DNA of 64,000 nucleotides, from the NCBI RefSeq assembly GCF_902806685.2, contig NC_048548.1:62001-126000 (forward strand). Direction: 5' to 3'. The position numbers were made by a program, and so were the translations under genes. The notes beneath the pieces are model-generated. The model was not told the DNA's origin and made no database searches. It worked only from the letters and a program-made list of their open reading frames with translations. Positions 15,401 through 27,400 of the stretch are shown here, in pieces. This DNA is from Maniola hyperantus. Taxonomy: Eukaryota > Arthropoda > Insecta > Lepidoptera > Nymphalidae. Every line of letters starts with the position of its first letter. Position 1 is the stretch's first letter.

Positions 15401-18400
15401 CGCACAGCTCAAACTACTGGACGGATCGGGCTGAAAATTGGCATCCGCTAAGAAAGGATTTTTGAAAATTCAACCCCTGAGGGGCAGAAATAGGAGTTTG
15501 AAATTCGTTTAGTCCACGCGGACGAAGTCGCGAGCATAAGCTCTAGTAACCACTAAATACAATTATCACAACACAAAGTAATATTATGGTAACAAATTAG
15601 AATAAAAAATAAAAAAATAACTAAAATAAAATTCCACAAACAATTTTAGACTTGCCTTTACACAAGTTCAAAAGATGTGTTAAAACTATACCTACTCCTA
15701 AAAAAGCATATTATTCGGCATGTGATGATGCACAGCATCTGTGAGAGTGCGTGGTACTTCCCTTTTAGTTCTTCCACCAATCAGAGCGATCCGTCAAGTT
15801 GTCAACCAATGAGAAGCACTTCCGTTCGTTGTGAGTCACGTGGTCACAGGTAGGGGGCGCTCGCCCTGCTTTCCTCATAGCGTCGTTACTTCCCGTTGCG
15901 ACAACACGAATAACGTGAAATATACCGCCGCCGCCGGCAACGCGGCCGGCGCTGCGGTCGGGAACGCGGCCGAGGCCGCGTCGGGCAGCGAGCGGCGTCG
16001 TCGGAACGATACGGACGACGAATCGAGTTCTGGATCGGGTGACAGCACAGTCCACACCGGAGTCGAGTGAGGTAAAAAGGAGAAAACTCGGTGAGTCATC
16101 CTAAAATTTCTATATCCAGATTATAATTAGTCGAGTCAACACTTTGACCGACTTGTTGAGAAACAATTCATATTCTCGTGCTATGCAATCGGCCCCGCCG
16201 CCTTTGTTTCGTTTTGGTACCTAACCACACTTTTAAATCGTCCATTCCGCACGACAACGCGCACGTTACCCTCACATTTGATCAATTTGTAGGCTAGAAT
16301 GAGATAAAAATTTGCGGCTACCCGCGGTTATTGTTATTGCGAATTGTTGTAGGTCTCCCGAAGAGATCAAACATTCTTTCGCCGCAGGCATAGTCTACTT
16401 ACTTCTACTTATGTCGCGCGCCACGTGGCGCCGCCAATACAATCTCAGGACGTGCACCGAGTGCACTCGATACCTGCGCACGCTCATTTGACGTCGCATT
16501 ATATTCCAATAACTGTTGCGTCTGTTGCTATGCAGGCGCAAGCGCAAGCTGCTATGACTATAAGTCCTTAACTTTTGGACAGCTGATGTCCATACCATGT
16601 TAAAAGCACTGGTTCTCGTTCGATCGCCAAAGTTAAGCAACATCAGGCGCGGTCAATACTTGGATGGGTGACCTCCTGGTAACACCACGTGGCGTTGGCC
16701 TTTTTCGTTGAGACTTAATAATATTTAGAGAATAACTTTTTATTGAAAAGTACCTACCTTGTGCCTACTCATTTAAATAGGCTCACGGACAAATTTGTTG
16801 ACGAAGAGAATATATATTCGTTATATGGATGCCATGAAAATTCACAACGCTTCGCCGGGTTTAGTTGAGTTCATAGTCAATGTAGGACTCCTTAGGCAGT
16901 TTATTAAGGGCAAGGAGGTTACTTAGCTGAGTCCGAACGTGACATGGCCGCCATTTGCAATGCTATTTGCTATCGCTAAGCTTTGCAACGTGAGCTATTG
17001 ATACAATATCTGCAAGAATAAGACTGGTCTGCTGCGCCTGATACTCACCGCAGTCAATGTTTTCGATAAAATATAGGACCTTTTTCAATCTTCATCGAAG
17101 TTATATGAAGCTAGTGAGAAAAGGATGCAGATAGTGTGTGGCAAGCGGGCTGAATATGTAGAAACACGCCGGGATCGTATTTTGAACGAGCTGCCTACTA
17201 ACAACTTGCGAGAGGGTCTGCGTAAGATACCTCCAAGTTACTAATGTCTTTTGATGAGAATCAGTTGCGATTGTATGTACAACATACCTACGGGTGGCAT
17301 GGACGAGTGGCTCCAATCTTGGTTTGTTCTGGGTACGGAAGGGAAGAAAAGTCGAGAGCAAACGTTAAAATCGAGCAGAACACGTCACGCATCTTCCGCT
17401 AACCAGTCCTTTTATGCTAAAGAGTTTCATACAAGGCGAAAAAGTTCTTCAAGAAGGACCACCAACCCAGCAAGTACCGATTGGCCAAATGACTCGCGGC
17501 CATCCCAGCCCGAGTTTCACGGGGGCTGCCTCTGAGCGTATCGGAGGCAGTGGCAGTTGGTTTGAGCTCCGAAGGCTCTTCTCAAGTTATGGGAATGCGG
17601 CTGCCATTTACCTCCAAATCTACTCTTGTCCATACATGCCCCCGTATCCGGCCTCGTTTCGAAATCACTGCAACATTTTGCAACGCTGGCAGTTGGGTAT
17701 AAAATTATCAACTGGCCTGGGTATTTCCGCCAACGAGCTTCATACCCCAAGTAAACTCGTTACCAGGAACATACCTTGTTGTGGCACTGATGTAGAGAAG
17801 AGCATTCTGGCTCCCAGATCTCCGCAGAAGGTCGTCAAGACCAGACCAATGAGAACCCCCAGATCTGGGATGAGTCTTGGTAGATTAGTAGGGCGATTTC
17901 ATAAGACCTACATCAGTCATTAATACAGTCTTAATTGTTGTGATTGGCTGAATTTGTGCTATTTTTGTTGCAACGATGCATTGTGGCCAGTGGTGGGCGA
18001 GTTTCAACCATGATTGCGATCGTCACACTGTGGCTGTCAAACTACCGCGGTAGGGCTCCAGAATATCAGATCACCGATCTTGCCCCGCCTGTAAATGCAG
18101 GTTTCTGTGAAAAAAAAATCTGGAAGATACTTGTTAAAATTAGAGATTCAATTTTATAAATTGAGACTGTGGAATCCAAAGACTGGTCAGAATCTAAAGG
18201 ACTATTTAGAAATTTCCATGAAGTGAAAACATTATCATATAAATTTGCAAATCAGCTTGGCTACGTTGAGTTAAATGATGCACAGAAAATACTATAGGAG
18301 AAAAGGATGAGAAAATGTTTATTCTTTAAAAATTGTGCCACGCCGCACTCCACCAGTTGTACCTACCTAATGGTTTGGTTATCTTGATGCCTGTAACACT

Positions 18401-21400
18401 TGAGATGGAAGTGTATTGGCTGAATGCTTGTTACTTGAAGAGAGATAAAGTTATCCCACTATCTTATTACACGAATCCGTGGTGACAGTTTTTAGTCAGA
18501 CCAATAAGAGAAATCTCCAAATTGGGACTATAAGGTCTGATTGCCTAGTTGCAATATTATCTTTAAAATACAGTAACTTTGTTTGAAGCGTCACTAGACT
18601 GCCTTGCATTTTACTGCTTGCATCTGGCGGACGCGTTCATGATCCCCACGCCTTTAAGAGTTTCATTATGTGACGATATCGAGGACAATAATCATATAAT
18701 GTTTACTCATTTACCCATTTATTGATCATTTGCATTCATGAAGCCCCGTCAGGGCAATACAAAGTTACATTTTAGTTCTATATAACTAGTTTAAATGCTT
18801 TTATTATTATTCGATCCGGAATTCCGATCAAAAATCGATACTGCAACATACAGGCAATCAGGTTGGTATTTTTTTTTTTTTTCAGTAGGTATCCTAACAA
18901 AAAATGTATGTCCCGTTTTTTGGTATAGACTTTAAGAACAAGGGCTCCTAAACTTTTGAGAGCACGCAACCCTAAGGTAATTCATCATATTTTATGGAAC
19001 ACAAAACCAAATGATGACCAAATGGAACTGCACTTTTAAAGAAGAGTGAAAAAAGTAATTTGATTTTATACGTCGTAATTCCAGCAAAGATTACCATGAA
19101 AATAAATAGAAAATTTAGGAGATAGAATTGTGCGGCATGCGAGCATGAAAATGTTTCTTTAGTTTTTACAAAGTCAATGATGCTCGCTCATGGTTAAAGT
19201 GAACAGGAAATCAGAAAAGTCCCGAGCGAAACAAGCACAATTTCTTATAAGTTTTGTAATTATAAATGCTTACTTATTTGATTTGAAAACGCACACAGGA
19301 ATGTAAATACTGAAATATCTGCGCGAGCAAAACGAGCGCGAATTTTTTGCTTAATACAATGAAATCGATCCTATGCTATAGGTATTCATTTGTAACTGTT
19401 TAACTCTTTAATATTTAACATGGGCTTAGCTGTTATTTTTTTAATAATATTTAACATGCAAAATATTTACTGGATACATTTTGGGAATCTACTGTAATAT
19501 TCACTTCTCCAGGTTTGGAGACTTCTAAGCTATCGTGGCCCAGGGTGGACTACCCTATCCGCCAGTTGCCACTGATATTGCGAACATCATTTAGTAATTT
19601 CATATAAATTCAGCAAGTTTTCTTGCAGAAAATAATTAGGTACAAGTTGAAAACATTTGACACTGTCCTATTCTAGCCAGTTAAAAAATTTAATTTCGTT
19701 GATTTTTACTAAAATCTCGAAAGTATAAGACTTTTATTAGCTATTGCTTCGCAGATATTTTGCAACAAATAAAATATTACAGTTGAATGTCAAGAAGGGC
19801 GCGGATGGGAAAGGCCCTCACTGACCGCCAGTCGCACCCTCTATAGGGATCTAAATATAGTAGGTATTGCTGACCCAAAGTGTGCAATAATAACACCTAC
19901 ACATGTTTAAACATGTGTTAATTCTATTGCATGTTAAATATTTGCTCTATTCCAAAATATTAATACCTAAGTAAAAGATACTAATTATTGAAAATATCAC
20001 TGGGCTCGCGGAACCCTCTGTAGGAATTGCTGGCCTAGAAAGCTGTTAGAGTTAAGCGGACACAGTCTGGTAGCCCAGAGTCCGAAATGTTTGTTAATCA
20101 CAATAAAAGGGGAAACACGTGGAGCATCTAGAGCAGTCACTGGCATCTGAGTAAGATCGGTACTTAAAGATAGCAACATACGGGCTTCACCAGGAAGTGT
20201 ACGCACGGTCGTACTGTCTTTTCTAACTACATATTAAAGACAGTCACTCTGGTGGCAATTGGCGTAGAGAGGATACCTTAGGTGTATTTTACTGTTAACC
20301 TGAGCCTGTTTGATTTATAAACTATTAGGTTAAAATATGTTATCTTGATGCTACCCGCCTTACATAAATACTGGTTTGATTTTGATGTGGTATTCTATTG
20401 AGAATACAATAATTATTATCAGTTGCCGTTGCGATTTGAGATTTATTGTCACTTGTTTATTTTATAGATCACACCCGTGTATCATTTGTTCACATAGCGT
20501 CATTGGTGGTCACCAGGAGTTAATAGACATGTCTCTCACAGATGCTGTGCATCATCACATGCCGAATAATAGTACAAGTTTTACAAAACAATAAAACTTG
20601 TATTATTTGAGCAGAGATGATGCACAGCATCCACATAAGGCCTCCTGGTGAGAGACTTCTATGAGGAAAGCAGGGCGAGCGCCCCCTACCTGTGACCACG
20701 TGACTCACAACGAACGGAAGTGCTTCTCATTGGTTGACAACTTGACGGATCGCTCTGATTGGTGGAAGAACTAAAAGGGAAGTACCACGCACTCTCACAG
20801 ATGCTGTGCATCATCTCTGCTCAAATAATACAAGTTTTATTGTTTTGTAAAACTTGTACTATTATACAGTCGAAGACTATGTAAATGATAAAAAAGCTTG
20901 GATTTGACTCGCTCCAGCAATGCACGGGGCTGCAATGGCTTGTATAGTAATTGGTATAATAACATTGTAAATTCTTCTTCTTCTTCCTTACCTTATCCCA
21001 CGCTACGTGGGGTCGGCAAATTGTAAAATTAAAATTAAAAAGAGCTACCGCCGAGTTTCTTGCTGGTTCTTCTCGGTAGGAACGGCATTCCGAACCAGTG
21101 GTAAATTAAAAGTACCCGACGATTCGAAAGCACTTGTAAAAAGTCTACTTGAATAAAAACATATTATTCTATTCTATTCTATTCTAGTCTTCAAGCAAAT
21201 GGACGCCATTTTAGATTTCTCAAACCGAAAAAAACCTCTTAATGACAATCTTCAACACATATGGGACATTTCCCATATTATGTGTTGAAGATTGCATTGA
21301 GGTTCTTCAGAACTCGAAACGCACTGACTCCAATTTAATTTGTCGAATTTCCTGACTCTATACTTACATCCTATTTGCTATTAATTAATTTACCTACTTT

Positions 21401-24400
21401 TTTTGGCCATCCCGTAAGAAACTTGTTTTGTGACTGGATTTTTTTTATATAGGACGTTAATGAGTGCGCTGAAACTGAACCTGGGCGGCGCGCCCGAGGG
21501 CCCGGCCGGCACGGGCAAGACGGAGACCACGAAGGACCTGGCCAAGGCCGTCGCCAAGAAGTGCGTCGTCTTCAACTGCTCCGACGGCCTGGACTACAAG
21601 GCGCTCGGAAAGTTCTTCAAGGTTATCTTCAAATTAAAAGTACTTCATAATATCTGAATTTAACTTTAGTAAAAAGGATCTCGACCCTCAAATGACTGGC
21701 GATTTTATGGCGTTCGCGGTATGGATAGAAGCCGAAACAAACATTATTAGTTAAGGGATACTCATGCTTTTGAGGTTAAAACGCCTCACAGTTTGCATGC
21801 GTGTTATAGCTATTTACGCGTGCTATTGTGGTGGCAGGGACTGGCGCAGTCGGGCGCGTGGGCGTGCTTCGACGAGTTCAACCGCATCGAGCTGGAGGTG
21901 CTGTCGGTGGTGGCGCAGCAGATCCTGTCCATCCAGCTCGCCATCCTGCGCCAGGAGAAGCGCTTCGTCTTCGAGGGCACGGAGATCAGCCTCGACCCCA
22001 CCTGCTCCGTCTTCATCACCATGAACCCTGGGTAACAAGGATTTACCGTCCATTTGAATTTTTAGCATACGTTTTGGATGTTGCGCTTTAGATTTAATTA
22101 GCTACTTATCAGAAGTTTTAACTTGTGCTAAACATTATTTTTAGTATAAACAAGAGCGCGTAAGATCTTTTTGCTACACGATTTTAAATGTAGATCTTTA
22201 GACTTTTTGAGGCTTCATTATCTTTTTGTTTTGGTCTGAATTTTGAAAAGGTAAATATTATAAATATTTTTTTCCAAGAACTAAGTCGTGATTCTTTCGT
22301 AATAGTTTGTCCAGTCTAAAAATTCAAAGGTTCTAACTGCTGCTTAAGATTTTTATTTAACAGTTAGTTATATTTTATGAAGCAAACCAAAGGTTTCCGT
22401 CGTCACGTTTAATTAAATACCTACTAATAAAATAAACACGATGTGATCGAATGTCCAGTTACGCGGGTCGCACAGAGCTGCCGGACAACCTGAAGGTGCT
22501 GTTCCGGACCGTGGCCATGATGGTGCCGGACTACGCCATGATCGGCGAGATCACGCTCTACTCCAACGGCTTCGTCACCGCGGGCCCGTGAGTTGCCAAT
22601 CTTCTTTTGCCACCAGCTGCCGGACAACCTGAAGGTGCTGTTCCGGACCGTGGCCATGATGGTGCCGGACTACGCCATGATCGGCGAGATCACGCTCTAC
22701 TCCAACGGCTTCGTCACCGCGGGCCCGTGAGTTGCCAATCTTCTTTTGCCACCAGCTGCCGGACAACCTGAAGGTGCTGGTGGCCACGATGATGCCGGAC
22801 TACGCCATGATCGCGCGGGCCGGTGAGTTGCCAATCTTCTGTTGCCGCCTTCCGTCGGAGGCTGATGCGACATTCTGTAGCGTTGTGTGGAGCTGCTGCA
22901 CGCTGGCGAACATTCTCTACCATGAAACGGTAATCAAAAGGTGCGATTCACTGCAACTCTAATAAATAATTAGATCTTTGCGTACATGTGTGTTTCAGGC
23001 TAGCCCGAAAAATAGTGCAAGCGTACAAGCTGTGCTCGGAGCAGCTGTCGTCGCAGAATCACTACGACTACGGCATGCGCGCCGTCAAGTCCGTGCTGCT
23101 GGCATCGGGCGCGCTCAAGAAGAGCTACCCCGACAGGGACGAGGCGCAGCTCGTGTTGCGCGCCATCATCGACGTCAACATGCCCAAGTTCCTGTCGCAG
23201 GTACAGAACTCCTTGCGGTCCATCTGATGGTAATTCGAACTTGCAAAGACAGATTTATTCCCAAATTAAAACCGCCAGCCTTTTGTACTTCAACTCGAAG
23301 TCAGCTTTTATTGCTTCCACTTTGTGCACGAGCCGCTCTCACAGCCGCGCCGTCGGCAGGACGTGCCGCTGTTCGCGGGCATCTACTCCGACCTGTTCCC
23401 CGGCGTGGACGTGCCGCAGCCCGACCGCGCCGAGCTGCTCAGGTGCATCGACAAGGAGCTGGAGAAGCGCAACTTGCAGAACACCGACTGGTACCTCGAA
23501 AAGATCATACAGGTACCCGGTCTACTGGGTTGCTAAACCTTTCAATTTGAAAAAATGAAAATTCTTAAATAGACCGACTTAATATGTTCGGTATAGGTTC
23601 ATAAAATGCAGTCACAGTCGCCCCCACACAATTCACAATAGGCCCAGTACCGACGCGACGGCCCGCGGTAGCTCGGCACTACCCGGCCCAGTACCGACGC
23701 GACGGCCCGCGGCAGCTCGGCACTACCCGGCCCAGTACCGACGCGACGGCCCGCGGCAGCTCGGCACTACCCTGTAGCATCAGAATATTTTTTTACGTGA
23801 AGTTCGTATTAGTATAGTATAGACCGATGTCTTTGGTACTTACCTATCTACAATATCAATTCACAATCGACAGCTCCTGAATACCTACCTCAGGCGACCA
23901 ATACTCTGCAGCGTCAGGATCGAGGAGTTTAGACTTGGAGTTCAACGGCAAATTCTGGTACCAATTCAAAAGTTTTGGAGGGAGAATATGATTGCTTCTA
24001 GATATACGAAATGATGCTCGTCCGTCACGGGTTCATGATCGTGGGCGCGCCCATGGGCGGCAAGACGCAGGCCTATCAGAGCCTCGCGGACGCGCTGCGC
24101 GCCTTGCAGCTCGCGAAGCCGCCGCCGCGCCACAAGGAGTTCGGCGCCATCTACCGCATCCTCAACCCTAAGGCCATCACCTTGGGCCAGCTGTATGGAT
24201 GTTTCGATCCCGCGTCGCACGAATGGTACGTAACGTATCTCGTAATCATCATTCTTGCGTGGCTCGCGAGTCGTGTATACACTGAAGTTCTCAGGTCGGA
24301 CGGCGTGCTGGCCGTCGCGTTCCGCGAGCACGCCACGGCCGCGACGCGGGACCGCAAGTGGATCGTGTTCGACGGGCCCGTGGACGCCGTGTGGATCGAG

Positions 24401-27400
24401 AACATGAACACCGTGCTGGACGACAACAAGAAGCTGTGCCTCATGAGCGGCGAGATCATACAGGTCACTCGCCTCCCGATTTCATTCACTTCATGATACA
24501 TGTAATGTCTTTGTCATCGATATATTTTCTAATTCAAAACTGTTACATTTCATTGAAAAATTTACTGTACAATTCATCAAAAATAAAATTCACTCATCAA
24601 CTATATTTTGAACTTACAAACTTTATAATTTTGTAGATGACGAACAAAATGAATCTAATCTTCGAGCCAGCCGATCTGGAATTCGCTTCCCCGGCTACCG
24701 TGTCTCGATGCGGTATGATTTACATGGAGCCTGAGCTGTTAGGTATGGCTCTTTGACATCACTATACGTAATTCGCTTCCCCGGCTACCGTGTCTCGATG
24801 CGGTATGATTTACATGGAGCCTGAGCTGTTAGGTATGGCTCTTTGACATCACTATAGGTATCTCCTCCGAAAAATGTTCTTAAAATTTTGTAAATTTTAA
24901 TTTTTTGTGGCAGTATAGGTACTTAGTTTGTGTAAAGTATGAATAATAAAAAGGTTAAGTACAAGTGAGACTGAATTTTTCAATCACCAAACGATGAGGA
25001 TAAATAATTATTGAAACTTGTCACAAAGGAAGAGTAGATAGTTAAATCAATAACGTGTGTAGGTTGGCGCGCCTTCCTGACGTCGTACAACACTCAACTC
25101 AGCAAGAAGCTGATCCCCGAGCAGTTCGAGCTGATCCAGGAGCTGATCGACTGGCTCGTGCCGCCCACCTTCGAGTACCTGGGCAAGTGTCGCCACTTCG
25201 TGCAAGTCGGCGAGATACATCAGTTTCATGTGAGGGACTGTTTTGTGTCGCCCGATGCAGAAACATGCACACTTTATCGATAGTGTCACATCGAAGGTAT
25301 CAAATTTTTACAGTAAAAAATTTGAGTTTTAAGGCGTACATACCGATCTTGAGACAGATTCTAGACAGTCCCATTTAAAATTTGAATCGTTTCAGTTGAA
25401 CTTAAAGAAGTAGAGTGACAACTGGACATGATGAGAAAAACTCACCTTATGAGATAAAATTCAAAATGGGAACAGTGGCCATTTTGAGGTTTGGCTCATT
25501 AATGCAGGATTGTTGTTCTCCTGCAGTCGTTCACGCGCCTGTTCTCGAGTCTGCTGGAGGGCGAGGCGCAGTTCAGTACGCTGTGGTTGCAGTGCACGTT
25601 TGTGTTCGCGCTGCTTTGGGGACTGTGCGCCACTATTGACGGTAATTATAATATTTCAAGGCTCATTAAAAAAATACTATTTTAATACAGTTGCTCAAAA
25701 AGTGGCGTATTGCAGGGACGTATAGCGTTCGGGATGTGGGCTATTACATACTCGTGCTTTTTTTTACCTTTCCCGAACTCGTGCGTTCTCTTTCCCAACT
25801 GTCAAAATAATGTCTATTAAAAAGAAAAACCAACCATGAACTTTTCACTAAAAAAAATCATAGAAGTTTTTATGATTCATGCAAATACTAATTTGTTTCA
25901 ATATCAGATTTAATGATTTGATTGAATGAGTTTGGTTAGGTTTCATTTCATTTCATCTCATTAAATTTCATTTTCATTTCATATCAATAAAAAACTTCTA
26001 CTGAAGACTTGGCTGTATAAGCATAGTTTCCTTTGCCTACCAGAATGGATGAAGAAAAAAAAACGCTGCTTATATTCTACGGTTGGCGCCATTTTTCAGA
26101 AATTTTCTTTGCAAGTTTAGTTGTTTGTTGCACAAAATGAGTAATTTCGACCCATTCGATTTCGAGTTTCTTTGAATTAACACCACCGGAACTCAGTATA
26201 ATTGCACAAAATGCTTCGGAGAACATTTTACCGGAAAAGCCAAAAGTCGCTACATATCTACATACGACGAATTTATTGCGTGGAGAGAAGAGAACAAAGC
26301 AAATAGTTATTCAGAAAATGTTTAGTTAGTTGAGTTTATTGTGTTTTTATTATTTTATTAAATTGCTTAATTTTTTCGCAACTGTATTAAAAATAGTCGT
26401 TCAGTACACGTGCGGAACCGTCATTGCAACTTGTTCCGACTGTCAACCATCGCCTTCGTCTGCGCCTCGGCTCGGGTAGACATTTGTCGGAACTCTTTGC
26501 AATGACAGCCTTTCCACACTTGTAATGAAATATACTATTAAAAAATCCTGTCGAGAATGCCTCCAATTTCCTATTTGAAGTACCTACTTGACTAAATAAA
26601 ATTCGTTTACTGATACGGAGAATTCTTTAAAGAAATAGGTACACAATATTCAACAGATTTTTTATCGTGTTTAAAACTTTTTTCCAGGTGACAGTCGCAA
26701 AGGCTTCGACACGTTCTTCCGCAAACTGCTCGATGGAAGCAACGCGAACCATCCCAAGCCCAAGTCGTTCAAGCTGACCAAGAACCAGCTGTTTCAAGAC
26801 AAGGACACCGTGTTTGACTACTTGTATGATAAGAGAAATAACGGCTCGTGGATACCCTGGGTCGAGTTGGAGAAGGAAGTTGCTTTACCTCCTAATGCTA
26901 AGGTTCAGTTTTTTATTAGTTATTTATTGAACATGCTACAAAATAGATTGACATGAATATTTCACACAATTTTATGAGCTGTTATACGACTAGGATATAT
27001 TTGTAGGTAAACGAGTTAATCATCCTGACAAACGAGAACGCGTGTCTGCGCTTCTTCGTCAGCAAGATGGTGAAGGCCAAGATCCCCGTGCTGCTGGTGG
27101 GCCCCACGGGCACCGGCAAGTCCTCGCTCGTGCTCGACTTCCTGCTCTCCCTGCCCAAGGAGAAGTACATCACTAACACCATCAATTTCTCCGCGAGAAC
27201 TACTGCGAACCAGGTGATTACTTTCAGTTTTAATTAAATATTTAAGTACTTTATTTTTTTTAAGCGATTGAATACTAAGAAATTTATTTGCAATTTTAGA
27301 CGCAAGACATAATTATGTCAAAAGTTGATAGAAGGAGGAAAGGAGTATTCGGACCTTCGATGGGAAAGAAAGTAAGTATCCAATTATTCAAAGTGTTATT

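Larger units (their letters stand above)
15711..20880. mobile_element. Degenerate DIRS-like retroelement with inverted end copies
   Basis: A segment of about 175 bases at 15711-15887 (GATGATGCACAGCATCTGTG to TTCCTCATAG) recurs inverted at about 20660-20830. Inverted termini are typical of DIRS elements. A further inverted copy of GATGATGCACAGCATC and its flank lies at 20530-20640, like an internal complementary region. Inside, a broken frame at about 16860-17500 resembles a DIRS-type gag (FIKGKEV, RRDRILNELP). Around 17690-17850 an interrupted frame shows LAWVFPPTSFIPQV, GTYLVV and RAFWLPDL, matching the end of DIRS reverse transcriptase-RNase H. Reverse transcriptase proper and the tyrosine recombinase are not recognisable, so it is heavily deleted. 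The family call is inference. Confidence 0.5.

Noticed and set aside
15831..16070. Coding gene for the alanine-rich frame with SERRRRNDTDDESSSGSGDS
   Set aside because: It lies in the left part of the DIRS-like element and is followed by decayed frames. It could be the start of a gag, but nothing supports a host gene.
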